Shown here: piece after piece, positions 52,862 to 61,035 of the stretch
Position numbering within the stretch: position 1 is the first letter of the stretch
How the letters are laid out: the number at the start of each line of letters is the position of its first letter
Source: an uncultured Clostridia bacterium
GTDB lineage: Bacteria; Bacillota; Clostridia; Christensenellales; Borkfalkiaceae
Direction: 5' to 3'
DNA: 64,000 nucleotides
Assembly (NCBI GenBank): GCA_944372575.1
Contig: CALVZS010000003.1
Location: forward strand, 1-64,000
Notes under the pieces: generated by a model
Seen by the model: the letters and a program-made list of their open reading frames with translations, nothing else
What the model was told of the DNA's origin: nothing
The model's database searches: none
Position numbers and translations under genes: made by a program

Positions 52862-53514
52862 AAATACGATACTTGGGGCATTCTTGTTTTGTCCTGACGG
52901 AAAGTACGGGGACGACCATTGTGACGGATCCGTACGGAGACATCGGTTACAGGATGCCGACCGTCGAAGCGGATGCCGTGACGGTGAGTCACGGGCATTA
53001 CGACCATAACAATATCGGTGCCGTAAAGGGCAAGAGCGGGAAACCCGTTGTGTTCGACGAGGAGGGTACCTATGAGATCGGCGGGGTGGATATCACGGCG
53101 ATCCGGAGCTATCACGACAACGAGAACGGGGAAAAGCGCGGGGAAAACCTCATCTTCAAATTCCGCATGGACGGGTTGGAGATCTGCCACCTCGGCGATC
53201 TGGGAGAGGAGTGCTCTTCGGCGCTCATTGAAACGCTTCTGCCCGTCCACGTCCTGCTCATCCCCGTCGGCGGGAATTATACCATCGATGCCGAACAGGC
53301 GAAGGAATACGTCGACCGCATCATGCCGGCGATCGTCATTCCCATGCACTACAAGACCAAGGGATTGAACATCGACGTCGATAAGGTGGATGACTTCGCC
53401 GACAAGTTTGATTCGGAGGAAGTGGAGGAACTGGAAGACTGCGAACTGGAACTGTTCCGTGATGACATCTCGGAAGAGAGCACAAAGGTCATCATCATGG
53501 AGCGGGAGAAGTGA
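52858..53514 (+). CDS. Metallo-beta-lactamase fold hydrolase
   Basis: A 218-residue MBL-fold protein of the UlaG/UPF0173-like type. It has IRYLGHSCFVL at the N-terminus, TDPYGDIGY, the metal motif SHGHYDHNNIG (HxHxDH, about 42-52), LGDLGE for the next ligand, and PMHYKTKG for the last His. Probably a zinc or manganese hydrolase; the substrate is unknown. The C-terminus is very acidic. It overlaps ywiB and ends 4 nt before rho. Confidence 0.88.
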   Translation: MKIRYLGHSCFVLTESTGTTIVTDPYGDIGYRMPTVEADAVTVSHGHYDHNNIGAVKGKSGKPVVFDEEGTYEIGGVDITAIRSYHDNENGEKRGENLIFKFRMDGLEICHLGDLGEECSSALIETLLPVHVLLIPVGGNYTIDAEQAKEYVDRIMPAIVIPMHYKTKGLNIDVDKVDDFADKFDSEEVEELEDCELELFRDDISEESTKVIIMEREK

Positions 53515-53518
53515 ATTC

Positions 53519-54973
53519 ATGGAGTTAAAGACGACGGAACAGCGGTATCGGGAATTTCTCGATACCCTTCCTTTGGCGACGCTTCGCATCCTCGGACGGC
53601 AAAAGGGTGTGGAACGTTCCTCTTCAAGCAATAAGGATGCGCTCATCAAAGAGATCATCGGCATTCTGACGGGCAGCCGTGCGCCTGCGCCGCCAAGCAA
53701 CCGCGGTGCGCCCGTCAAGCAGTCCTACCTCGATCCTGCCGTTCTCGCCCGTCTTGAGGAGATCCGCAGCAGCGGGGAGGCGGAGTCGCGCGAGCGGGAT
53801 GCCATTCTCGAAGTCGCCTCGGGGGAAGGGGATCGCCCTGTCTTTGACGCGCCCGTCTATACGGGCATTTTGGAGATTTTGCAGGGCGGCTACGGCTTTG
53901 TGCGCACGCACAACTGCCAGCCGTCGACGACGGGGGAGGACGTCTTTGTTCCCGCTTCCGTCATTCATTCTGACGGGCTGCGGGAGGGCGACTTCATCGC
54001 CTGTACGGCGGCGCCCGGCCGGCGCGGCGGCGCCGCTGCGGTGGTAGAGTTGCTCGGCGTCAACGGCAGGCCGGTCACGGAGTGCGGCGCCCGCCCGCAA
54101 TTCGATCATCTGACGGCGGTGTTTCCCCGGGAGAAAATCGTTTTATCTGCGCGGGAGAACCGGATGTCATTGCGCCTGCTCGATCTGTTCATCCCCATCG
54201 GGAAGGGGCAGCGCGCCCTCATCATTGCGCCGCCCAAGGCGGGCAAAACAACGCTGCTCAAGGATATCGCGAGCGCCGTCTGTAAAACGTATCCCGAGCT
54301 CATGCTCATCGTTTTGCTCATCGATGAGCGGCCGGAGGAAGTGACGGACTTCCGCGAGACGGTCGGCGGCGCACAGATCATTAGTTCCACGTTTGATGAA
54401 GGGGCGGAACATCATGTACATGCGGCGCGTCTGGCGCTCGAACATGCAAAGCGGTATGCGGAGCAGGGGACGGACGTCGTGCTGCTTCTGGATTCGCTCA
54501 CCAAACTTACGCGTGCCTGCAATCTTCTTGCGGAAAATACGGGCAAGACGCTCTCGGGCGGACTGGAGGCGGGCGCACTCACCTTTCCCAAGCGATTTTT
54601 CGGAACAGCCCGCAATACCGCGGAAGCGGGGAGTATCACCATCCTTTCAACGGTACTTGTCGAGACGGGCAGTCGCATGGACGACGTCATCTATGAAGAG
54701 TTTAAGGGGACGGGGAATGCGGACATCTTCCTGTCGCGCGAGTTGGCGGAGCGCAGGATCTTCCCGGCGCTCGATCTGCGCCGGTCGGGAACGCGGCGGG
54801 AGGAGCTTCTCCTCACCGAGCCGCAACGGGCCGCCGTCAACGCTCTGCGCGAGCGCGGGCTGACGGACACGGCGGGCGTCCTCTCCATGCTGGGGCGCAC
54901 GCAGGACAATGCAGAGTGGGTCGCGCGCCTTCCGGAGTGGCTGCGTGTATTCAAGAATAACGAAAACAGGTGA
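53519..54973 (+). CDS. rho: Transcription termination factor Rho
   Basis: A 484-residue Rho helicase. The N-terminal Rho-N helices are at about 1-50 (LATLRILGRQKG), a hydrophilic insert at about 58-105, the RNA-binding cold-shock domain at about 115-180 (GYGFVRTHNCQPSTTGEDVFVPAS), Walker A APPKAGKTTLL (about 239-249), Walker B VLLLDSLTKLTRA (about 320-332), the Q-loop/R-loop region, and RMDDVIYEEFKGTGN. Its start follows GGGAGAAG. It is somewhat longer than the 420-residue minimal form because of the insert. It lies between the MBL gene and the ROK kinase gene. Confidence 0.95.
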   Translation: MELKTTEQRYREFLDTLPLATLRILGRQKGVERSSSSNKDALIKEIIGILTGSRAPAPPSNRGAPVKQSYLDPAVLARLEEIRSSGEAESRERDAILEVASGEGDRPVFDAPVYTGILEILQGGYGFVRTHNCQPSTTGEDVFVPASVIHSDGLREGDFIACTAAPGRRGGAAAVVELLGVNGRPVTECGARPQFDHLTAVFPREKIVLSARENRMSLRLLDLFIPIGKGQRALIIAPPKAGKTTLLKDIASAVCKTYPELMLIVLLIDERPEEVTDFRETVGGAQIISSTFDEGAEHHVHAARLALEHAKRYAEQGTDVVLLLDSLTKLTRACNLLAENTGKTLSGGLEAGALTFPKRFFGTARNTAEAGSITILSTVLVETGSRMDDVIYEEFKGTGNADIFLSRELAERRIFPALDLRRSGTRREELLLTEPQRAAVNALRERGLTDTAGVLSMLGRTQDNAEWVARLPEWLRVFKNNENR

Positions 54974-54980
54974 AAAAAAT

Positions 54981-55928
54981 ATGGTAATCGGGATCGATCT
55001 GGGCGGGATGTCCGCCAAGGCGGCGCTGCTCTCCGGCACAAAGCTGGAGGGGAAGTCTCGCGTTGAAACGTCTGCGGCCGTATCCGCGGAACAGACGGCG
55101 CTCGCTCTTTCGCAGCTTGCCGTGCAGACGGCGGAGAAGGCGGGCAAGAGCATGAACGACGTGCAGGCGATCGGAATCGGTTCGCCGGGCGTTGTAGACA
55201 GCGCAAACGGCACGGTCGTCTCATGGACAAATTTTCACTGGAAAAATATTGCGCTCGCTGCGCTTGTGGAAAAATATACGGGGAAACGGACGTTTGTTCT
55301 CAATGATGCCAATGCTGCCGCGCTCGGCGAGGCGAAGTTCGGCGCCGGAATGGAATATTCAGACAGCGTGCTCATCACGCTCGGGACGGGCATCGGCAGC
55401 GGCATCATTCTCGGCGGAAAGCTGTTTGAAGGGTTCCGCAGCGCGGGCGCCGAGCTGGGACACACCGTCATCTGCATGAACGGCGAACAGTGTACCTGCG
55501 GCAGAAAGGGGTGCTTTGAGCGGTATGCTTCCGCCTCTGCGCTCATCCGCCTGACGCGCGAGGAGATGCGCGTCGATCGGTCAAGTAAGATGTGGCGGTT
55601 TGCGCATTCGTTTGACGAAGCGGACGGCCGCACGGCATTTCTGGCCGCGAAGGAGGGCGATCCTGCCGCGCTGAAGGTACTGGATGAATATATTGCTTAC
55701 CTCGGGGAAGGCGTTCTCAATATCATCAATACGTTCCGTCCTCAGGCGATCATTTTGGGGGGCGGAATCTCCGCGGAGGGGGAAACGCTGCTGGAGCCTC
55801 TGCGCCGCTATGTGCGTCCCCGCCTGTTTGTTTCCGAGGACTACGCGCCCGTTGCGCTTCTGTGCGCCTCGCTTGGCAACGATGCGGGACTTTACGGCGC
55901 CGCGCAGTACGCCTTTGAACGGCTTTGA
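54981..55928 (+). CDS. ROK-family sugar kinase (probable glucokinase)
   Basis: A 315-residue ROK kinase. The phosphate motif is IGIDLGGMSAKAAL (3-16), the sugar-binding part is FVLNDANAAALGEAKFGAG (about 103-121), LGTGIGSGIILGGKL is the second phosphate motif, and the ROK zinc signature is ELGHTV with CTCGRKGCFERYAS. The order and length fit glucokinases of Bacillota; sugar specificity is not proven. There is no helix-turn-helix at the N-terminus, so it is not a NagC-like repressor. It starts 7 nt after rho behind AGGTG. Confidence 0.88.
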   Translation: MVIGIDLGGMSAKAALLSGTKLEGKSRVETSAAVSAEQTALALSQLAVQTAEKAGKSMNDVQAIGIGSPGVVDSANGTVVSWTNFHWKNIALAALVEKYTGKRTFVLNDANAAALGEAKFGAGMEYSDSVLITLGTGIGSGIILGGKLFEGFRSAGAELGHTVICMNGEQCTCGRKGCFERYASASALIRLTREEMRVDRSSKMWRFAHSFDEADGRTAFLAAKEGDPAALKVLDEYIAYLGEGVLNIINTFRPQAIILGGGISAEGETLLEPLRRYVRPRLFVSEDYAPVALLCASLGNDAGLYGAAQYAFERL

Positions 55929-55956
55929 TCGCGGGAAGAGGACGGATTTAGGGGAA

Positions 55957-56487
55957 ATGATGGGGAAGAAATCCGGGCAGAAATACGATGTCGCCCTGTT
56001 CAGCAGGGACGAGGAAGCCTATCAAAAGTATTTGGAGAGCATTGAGGACAAATTTCCCAAAAAATTTATAAAGGCGTACCGGTCGTTCAAATATACCGGC
56101 GTCAATCATTTTCACGATTTCCATATTTCGCGTATTTCAATGACGGGGAAGAACGGGATCGTCTGGCCTTCGAAGAGCGCGCTGGAAATAGAACTGATTC
56201 GTCCGAACGATGTGATCTTTCGGTTGCATTTCAGCAAAATACATCAGATTTATTGCAACGTCATGTGCGGCGATTGGAGCGAAATGTGGCTCGACTATGT
56301 AAGCGACAGCTGGCTTGGCATTTCGGAAGAGGGAAATTACATTTTTGAAATGCTGTTCGGGTGGGGCGACGGCAGGATCCGCATTGATTCTGAAAAGCTG
56401 CATATGGAAGAGATCCGATTGATCGATTATGTAACACACTGGCGAAAGAAAGCACAAAAGGCGCAGAACAAGCAAAACGGCAAATGA
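55957..56487 (+). CDS. Hypothetical protein, last gene of the rho operon
   Basis: A 176-residue protein of no family I recognise. It has a Lys/Glu-rich N-terminus, a mixed alpha/beta core with aromatic pairs (VNHFHDFHISRISM, IVWPSKSALEIELI, YCNVMCGDWSEMWLDYVSD), and a basic Lys/Gln tail (KKAQKAQNKQNGK). No signal peptide or membrane segment is present, so it is cytoplasmic. The start follows GGGGAA; two ATGs in a row (55957 and 55960) make a one-residue uncertainty. It lies 28 nt after the ROK gene and is followed by a terminator. Codon use is less GC-rich than its neighbours. Confidence 0.75.
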   Translation: MMGKKSGQKYDVALFSRDEEAYQKYLESIEDKFPKKFIKAYRSFKYTGVNHFHDFHISRISMTGKNGIVWPSKSALEIELIRPNDVIFRLHFSKIHQIYCNVMCGDWSEMWLDYVSDSWLGISEEGNYIFEMLFGWGDGRIRIDSEKLHMEEIRLIDYVTHWRKKAQKAQNKQNGK

Positions 56488-56490
56488 ATA

Positions 56491-56519
56491 AAAAGCATGG
56501 ATGGTTCCATGCTTTTTTT
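56491..56519 (+). terminator. Terminator of the rho operon
   Basis: AAAAGCATGG / CCATGCTTTT stem with a 6-nt loop and seven T. Confidence 0.92.
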
Positions 56520-56528
56520 ACAGCAATG

Positions 56529-56556
56529 AAAAAACCCGCCGTGGAGCGGGTTTTTT
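56529..56556. terminator. Bidirectional terminator, end of the PadR-fusion gene
   Basis: AAAAAACCCGC (56529-56539), 6-nt loop, GCGGGTTTTTT (56546-56556). It can act on either strand and directly abuts the stop of the minus-strand PadR-type gene. Confidence 0.92.
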
Positions 56557-56557
56557 G

Positions 56558-58456
56558 TCAGTCTTTTTTCGGCCGCACCTGCAGGTAGTACACCACGCCG
56601 AACAGGATGACGCCCAGGTAGGCAACGGCGGGGATCGCGACCCATGCGATCAGCTGGGCGGAGTCCGTGAAGTCCATCCTCGCGGAGAGCGCGGCGATGA
56701 GCGTTACGATGACGAGCAGGATATAGGTGACGACCACATTGAGGACAACGGGGCCCGTTCTGCGCAGCGAGTGTTCGCCATAGCGGTTTGCGTAGGCAAG
56801 TCCGGTCACGAGCAGAACGGCGAGCCCGACCCCCCAAAGGAGATAGGGGTAGAAGGCGGGAATGGGCGCGGAGGCAGAGATACCGAGCAGAACGCTTCCG
56901 AGCGCGACGCAGAAGAGGAAGGTAACGATCCCGCTCAGGAAGAGCGCCTTTCCCTTATGGACGAGGCTGGCGGAATCGTCTGCCGCCCGTGCGCTCTTGC
57001 CGCCGGCAGTCTGCAGATGGATCCCGTCCCGTGCGGCGCGCGTTTCAAGATCGGTGAAGTCGATCCCGTCCAGCGATTTGGCCCGTCCTTGTGCGGGCGC
57101 GGCAGCGGGGTCGCCCGTGACGGCATTGGCATACATCCGATGCACAACGGTCTTGTAGTCCTCAACGGGCTGCGGCTGCGCCTGTTCGGCCGGCTGCGGC
57201 GCGGGCGTGTTGTAATAGGTATAGTCGTGCGGAGTTTCCTCTGCGGGAGGGGTATTGACGAGGTCGATGTAATTGCGGTGCAGGAGCTGCTGTTCGCGGC
57301 TGCGGAACTGTTCCTCCTGCTCGGCAAGAATGCGTTTTTCCTGATCTTTCAGCTCCTGTTCGTGGCGGGAACGCTCCTCCTCCAGCGACTGGGCAAGTTT
57401 TTCCTGATAGAGAACGCGTTGGTTGTCGCGCTCCGTTTCAAGCGACTTGATCTTCTGCTCGTAGACTTCCCGTTCGTCTTCGCGCAGGGCTTCGGTGCGG
57501 ATGCGGTCTTCCTCCGCCTGTGTCTCGCTCTGGCGGCGTGCCGTTTCAAGCGCCGCCTCGCTCTCGCGCAGCTCATATTCGAGGGAAGAGATGCGATCCA
57601 GAAGCTCCTGCGTATGGGCGCTTTTCTCCGCGGCCGTCTGATCCGCCTGCCCGGTTTGCGCAAGCTGCTGCGCTTCCTGCAGTCGGCGCAGCTCTTCTGC
57701 GGCCTCCTCCGTCTGCCGGCTTGCCCGGGCCGCCTCCGCCGCCTGCTGTGCGCGCAGCGCTTCGAGTTCGGCGCGCTTTTGTGCGAGCGCCTGTTCCCGG
57801 GCGGCGATCTCGCTCTCCCGCCAAGTGCGCTCTTTGAGCATCGCGTCGCTGCGGTCGCGCATGGATTCTTCAAAGGCCTGTTCGCGCCGGTCAAGATCGG
57901 AGCGCTTTTCCTCTACTTCTTTGAGCTGTTCGCGGTAGCGCGCCTCCAGTTTGCTCAGCTCCTGCGCATCATCAAAGGCGGGAGCATAATCCAGCTCCTC
58001 ATCGCCGCCTTCTCCGCGCGGTACGCGCGACGTTGTTTCCTTGAGGACGCGCATGTTGACCGCGGTAGGGGCGGGGTTTGAGAAGTCGAAATCCTTGTCG
58101 GAAATGAGACTGTCGATGACGGTACGGGAGTATTCCCATTCCGCCTGGTTCTGCTCGGAGATCGCCTTTCCCGCTTCGGTGAGAGAGAAGTATTTGCGGC
58201 GTCCTCCGCCGACCGAGCCGCCCCAGTATGAGGTGACGTATCCGTCCTTTTCCAGGCGCTTTAGGGCGCTGTAGAGGGAGGGCTGTTTGAGCGTATATTG
58301 CCCGTGGCTCTTTTGCTCGATCTCTGCGATGATCTCATAACCGTATTTATCACCGTCATAGAGCGAGCGCAGAATGATCGTATTGATGTGTCCGCGGATG
58401 AGGTCTGAACTGACCGTTTTTTCGGGGCGCTCCGCAATCGCAACGCTTTCTTCCAT
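56558..58456 (-). CDS. PadR-type regulator fused to a long coiled coil and a membrane domain
   Basis: A 632-residue protein. Residues about 18-105 form a PadR winged helix (KYGYEIIAEIEQKSHGQYTL, PSLYSALKRLEKDGYV, GGGRRKYFSLTEAG). From about 160 to 400 runs a heptad-rich coiled coil of Glu, Arg, Gln and Ala. A Pro/Ala/Gln-rich linker follows (about 405-445), and four membrane helices lie in about 495-625, ending in a short basic tail. PadR regulators are normally 110-180 residue soluble proteins, so this is a rare membrane-tethered form. AAGGAG precedes the ATG. It is probably autoregulated, since a palindrome overlaps its -35 box. Confidence 0.88.
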   Translation of the reverse strand: MEESVAIAERPEKTVSSDLIRGHINTIILRSLYDGDKYGYEIIAEIEQKSHGQYTLKQPSLYSALKRLEKDGYVTSYWGGSVGGGRRKYFSLTEAGKAISEQNQAEWEYSRTVIDSLISDKDFDFSNPAPTAVNMRVLKETTSRVPRGEGGDEELDYAPAFDDAQELSKLEARYREQLKEVEEKRSDLDRREQAFEESMRDRSDAMLKERTWRESEIAAREQALAQKRAELEALRAQQAAEAARASRQTEEAAEELRRLQEAQQLAQTGQADQTAAEKSAHTQELLDRISSLEYELRESEAALETARRQSETQAEEDRIRTEALREDEREVYEQKIKSLETERDNQRVLYQEKLAQSLEEERSRHEQELKDQEKRILAEQEEQFRSREQQLLHRNYIDLVNTPPAEETPHDYTYYNTPAPQPAEQAQPQPVEDYKTVVHRMYANAVTGDPAAAPAQGRAKSLDGIDFTDLETRAARDGIHLQTAGGKSARAADDSASLVHKGKALFLSGIVTFLFCVALGSVLLGISASAPIPAFYPYLLWGVGLAVLLVTGLAYANRYGEHSLRRTGPVVLNVVVTYILLVIVTLIAALSARMDFTDSAQLIAWVAIPAVAYLGVILFGVVYYLQVRPKKD

Positions 58457-58479
58457 GCCGTACTCCTTGTTTTTCTTAC

Positions 58480-58508
58480 ATTATACAAAAATCGACAAAA
58501 TTTGTCAA
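58480..58508 (-). promoter_or_regulatory. Consensus promoter of the PadR-fusion gene
   Basis: On the minus strand perfect TTGACA (58508-58503), 17-nt spacer, perfect TATAAT (58485-58480); leader of about 17-20 nt with AAGGAG. Confidence 0.92.
58494..58506. promoter_or_regulatory. Palindrome over the -35 box, possible PadR operator
   Basis: GACAAA-A-TTTGTC, a perfect 6-1-6 palindrome that covers part of the -35 box and upstream spacer of the PadR-fusion promoter. Position fits autorepression; the binding protein is inferred only. Confidence 0.5.
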
Positions 58509-58511
58509 TAG

Positions 58512-58535
58512 GCAAAGTACTATGTCAGACATAAT
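58512..58535 (+). repeat. Palindromic intergenic element, copy C
   Basis: Core TATGTC-A-GACATA (58521-58533), 22 of 24 positions equal to copy B. A weaker fourth copy (TAGATC-T-GACATA, 58560-58572) is centred 39 bp further on. Both lie between the divergent PadR-fusion and YkvI-like genes. Confidence 0.75.
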
Positions 58536-58604
58536 TCTGTGATTTTTTCTGAAAAAATATAGATCTGACATAAATTTGCCATGATGGAATATGCATAAAA
58601 AGAT

Positions 58605-59744
58605 ATGGGCATCGTTCGCACGGCTTTCTTTCTGGTCGGGATGACCGTCGGGGCGGGATTTCTGACGGGGGCGGAGCTTGTCCGCTTCTTTCGGGCAGGC
58701 GGGGCGGGCGCGTTTGCGCTCTCCTGCCTTGTGTCCTGCGTCCTCAACACCTTTTTTCTCGTTCTCGGGCGGCGGCATGGCGGATTCGGCGGCGCGATGG
58801 CGGCGCTCTTCGGGCGTGCCGGCGATGCGGTCGGCTGTATCCTTCTCGCGCTCTCCTTTGTCCCCTGTGCGGGGATGCTCGCCGCGTTCGATGCGCTCTT
58901 TCCCGCACTGTCTCCTCTGGCATCGCTCACCGGCCTCGGCGTTGTCCTGCTTTTTTTGCAGCGCGGGATGCGCGGGGTAAGCCTGCTCAATGTCCTGCTC
59001 GTTCCCGTTCTGATCGGCTGCATCCTGTTGTTCGGCGGCGGAGAGCTGCCGTCCTCCCGCACGGGGACGGGGGATGCACTGCTCTATTCCTTTATGAACG
59101 CCGCATTTTCCGCACCCGCACTCATGGATGCAGGCAGGCAGGTGTATGCGCCCGTGCGCTCCGGTCTGCTTGCGGGGGGATGCGTCTTTGTGTGCGGGAT
59201 CCTCGTGCTGGGCGCGTCTCTGCAGGCAGGCGCTGCCGCCATGCCCTTTCTTGCCGCAGCGGGCAGCCTGCCCGTCCTGCTCGTGACGGCGGGGGCAGTC
59301 CTGAACAGCCTGTCCGTTGCCCTGCTTCCTCTTTTTTCTGCGTGCGAGCGCTACGCCGGCAGGGCGAAAAACGCCGCAAAGGGCATTTTGCTCCTTGCGG
59401 CGTTCCTGCTTTCCCGGCTGGGGTTTTCGGGCGTGATCGGCTCCCTGTATCCCGCAGTCGGTGTATTCGGCGCGGCGTTTTCAGCGCTCTGCGTTCTTCA
59501 CGAGTATCTTCTCCAGAAGCACGACCAGCGCATACATTCCCGCCGCCAGAAGGCAGAGGAGAAAGGTCGCGCTCATCACAAGGTCAAGTTTGAACACCTG
59601 CCCGCCGTACACGATCAGATAGCCAAGTCCCGCGCGCGAGACAATGTATTCTCCCATGATGGAGCCGATCCACGCCATGCCAACACTCACTTTGAGCATG
59701 GAGATGAGGGCGGGGTAGGAGGAGGGCAGCACCAGCTTGAATAG
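58605..59744 (+). CDS. YkvI-like membrane transporter running into a convergent gene
   Basis: A 379-codon frame. The first 300 or so residues form about ten membrane helices and resemble the YkvI family of amino-acid-transporter-like proteins, with the N-terminal FFLVGMTVGAGFLTGAELVRFF typical of it. The last 88 codons (59481-59744) are antisense to the convergent ABC permease gene and read as hydrophilic, His- and Arg-rich sequence (KHDQRIHSRRQKAEEKGRAH) unlike the transporter. So the natural stop seems lost, or the tail is an overprinted extension. No Shine-Dalgarno site precedes the ATG and no good promoter was seen; copies of the palindromic element lie upstream. Substrate unknown. Confidence 0.75.
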   Translation: MGIVRTAFFLVGMTVGAGFLTGAELVRFFRAGGAGAFALSCLVSCVLNTFFLVLGRRHGGFGGAMAALFGRAGDAVGCILLALSFVPCAGMLAAFDALFPALSPLASLTGLGVVLLFLQRGMRGVSLLNVLLVPVLIGCILLFGGGELPSSRTGTGDALLYSFMNAAFSAPALMDAGRQVYAPVRSGLLAGGCVFVCGILVLGASLQAGAAAMPFLAAAGSLPVLLVTAGAVLNSLSVALLPLFSACERYAGRAKNAAKGILLLAAFLLSRLGFSGVIGSLYPAVGVFGAAFSALCVLHEYLLQKHDQRIHSRRQKAEEKGRAHHKVKFEHLPAVHDQIAKSRARDNVFSHDGADPRHANTHFEHGDEGGVGGGQHQLE

Positions 59745-60290
59745 AATCTGCCATTTCCCGGCGCCCAGCGAGCGCATGAGCAGGATCTTGTTGGGATCGG
59801 TCGCAATGAACGCGGAGAGCATGTGCAGGATGGCAACGATGATGCCGACGAGCACGGTCATAAAGACGATCGCCTCGCTTCCCGTGCCGAACCAGACGAT
59901 GATGAGCGGCCCCAAAGCGATCTTCGGGAGCGCATTCAGCACGACGATGTAGGGCTCGAGTACCTTGCGCACCGTTTCACTCCACCACAGGAGGAGTGCG
60001 ACGGCAAATCCGAGCACGACGGCGATGGCGAACCCCGCCAGCGTCTCCCAGAGCGTCACGCCGATGTGGTAGAAAAGGGAGCCGTCCGCATACAGGGAGG
60101 CGATGGTCTTTGCGATGCGGGAAGGGGAGCTCATGATGAACGGATCCACCCAGCCGCAGGCGGTGACCAACTCCCACAGCCCTAGAAGGAGTGCGAGTAC
60201 GCCGATGCGCAGCGTCCATACGAGGGTGAGATTTTTTCTGCGCTTGATCAGAAAGCGCGCATGTTCTTTGGAGTAAGCAGTGTGTTTCAT
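59481..60290 (-). CDS. ABC transporter permease (nitrate/sulfonate/taurine type)
   Basis: A 269-residue permease of the binding-protein-dependent family used by SsuC/TauC/ThiX-like importers. It has about six helices and the EAA-type loop that contacts the ATPase, in LMRSLGAGKWQILFKLVLPS (about 170-189). The start at 60290 overlaps the ATPase stop (ATGA); an in-frame ATG 18 nt upstream is possible. The stop at 59481 overlaps the tail of the convergent YkvI-like frame by 264 nt. Confidence 0.9.
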   Translation of the reverse strand: MKHTAYSKEHARFLIKRRKNLTLVWTLRIGVLALLLGLWELVTACGWVDPFIMSSPSRIAKTIASLYADGSLFYHIGVTLWETLAGFAIAVVLGFAVALLLWWSETVRKVLEPYIVVLNALPKIALGPLIIVWFGTGSEAIVFMTVLVGIIVAILHMLSAFIATDPNKILLMRSLGAGKWQILFKLVLPSSYPALISMLKVSVGMAWIGSIMGEYIVSRAGLGYLIVYGGQVFKLDLVMSATFLLCLLAAGMYALVVLLEKILVKNAER

Positions 60291-61018
60291 GTGTTGAGTT
60301 CCCCCCATAGGCGTTCAAACCATCCCGAAAAGGCCGGCAGTTCCCTGCGCCTGAGGGGCGGGACGCCGCCGAAGTCGAGCGTGTGCGTGTGCAGGACGCG
60401 TGCGGGACGGGCGGAGAGGACGAGGATGCGGTCGGCAAGCGAGATCGCCTCAGAGATGTCGTGCGTGATGAGCAGCGCCGTCTTTTTTTCGCTGCGGATG
60501 ATGTTCGCCACGTCCTCGCAGACGTTGAGCCGCGTCTGATAGTCGAGGGCGGAGAACGGTTCGTCGAGCAGCAGAAGGTCGGGGTCGGCAGCGAGGGTAC
60601 GGATGAGCGCCGCCCTCTGGCGCATCCCGCCCGAGAGTTGGGCGGGATAGCTCTTCAGAAAGTCTCCCAGGCCGTACTTTTCGGCGAGTGCAACGGCACG
60701 TTCGCGCTGTTGCGGCGACCGTTGGCGGCGCACTTCGAGGGGTAGATAGATGTTTTTTTCGATGGTGCGCCAGGGAAAGAGTTCATCCTTCTGCAGCATA
60801 TAGCCGAACGTGCCGCTCCGCTCGATCGTGCCGTCCGACGGCTTCAGCAGTCCCGCCGCAAGGGACAAAATGGTGGTCTTTCCGCATCCGGAGGGGCCGA
60901 TGACGGCGACGAACTCCCCCTCGCCGACGGAGAATGTCACGTCCTTTGCGGCAATCAGTTCTCCGCGCACGGTGTGATAGATGTAAGTGACGCTTTGGAA
61001 TTGCAGAATGTTTTTCAT
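60287..61018 (-). CDS. ABC transporter ATP-binding protein
   Basis: A 243-residue ABC ATPase. Walker A is GPSGCGKTTIL (about 41-51), the Q-loop is in GYMLQKDELFPW, the signature motif is LSGGMRQRAAL, Walker B is LLLLDEPFSALD, and the H-loop is in ALLITHDISEA. It is close in type to SsuB/TauB ATPases. The gene sits between permease and binding protein, 17 nt after the latter. It completes a one-permease, one-ATPase, one-lipoprotein importer. Confidence 0.94.
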   Translation of the reverse strand: MKNILQFQSVTYIYHTVRGELIAAKDVTFSVGEGEFVAVIGPSGCGKTTILSLAAGLLKPSDGTIERSGTFGYMLQKDELFPWRTIEKNIYLPLEVRRQRSPQQRERAVALAEKYGLGDFLKSYPAQLSGGMRQRAALIRTLAADPDLLLLDEPFSALDYQTRLNVCEDVANIIRSEKKTALLITHDISEAISLADRILVLSARPARVLHTHTLDFGGVPPLRRRELPAFSGWFERLWGELNT

Positions 61019-61035
61019 AGGCTTGGCGTCGGTGC

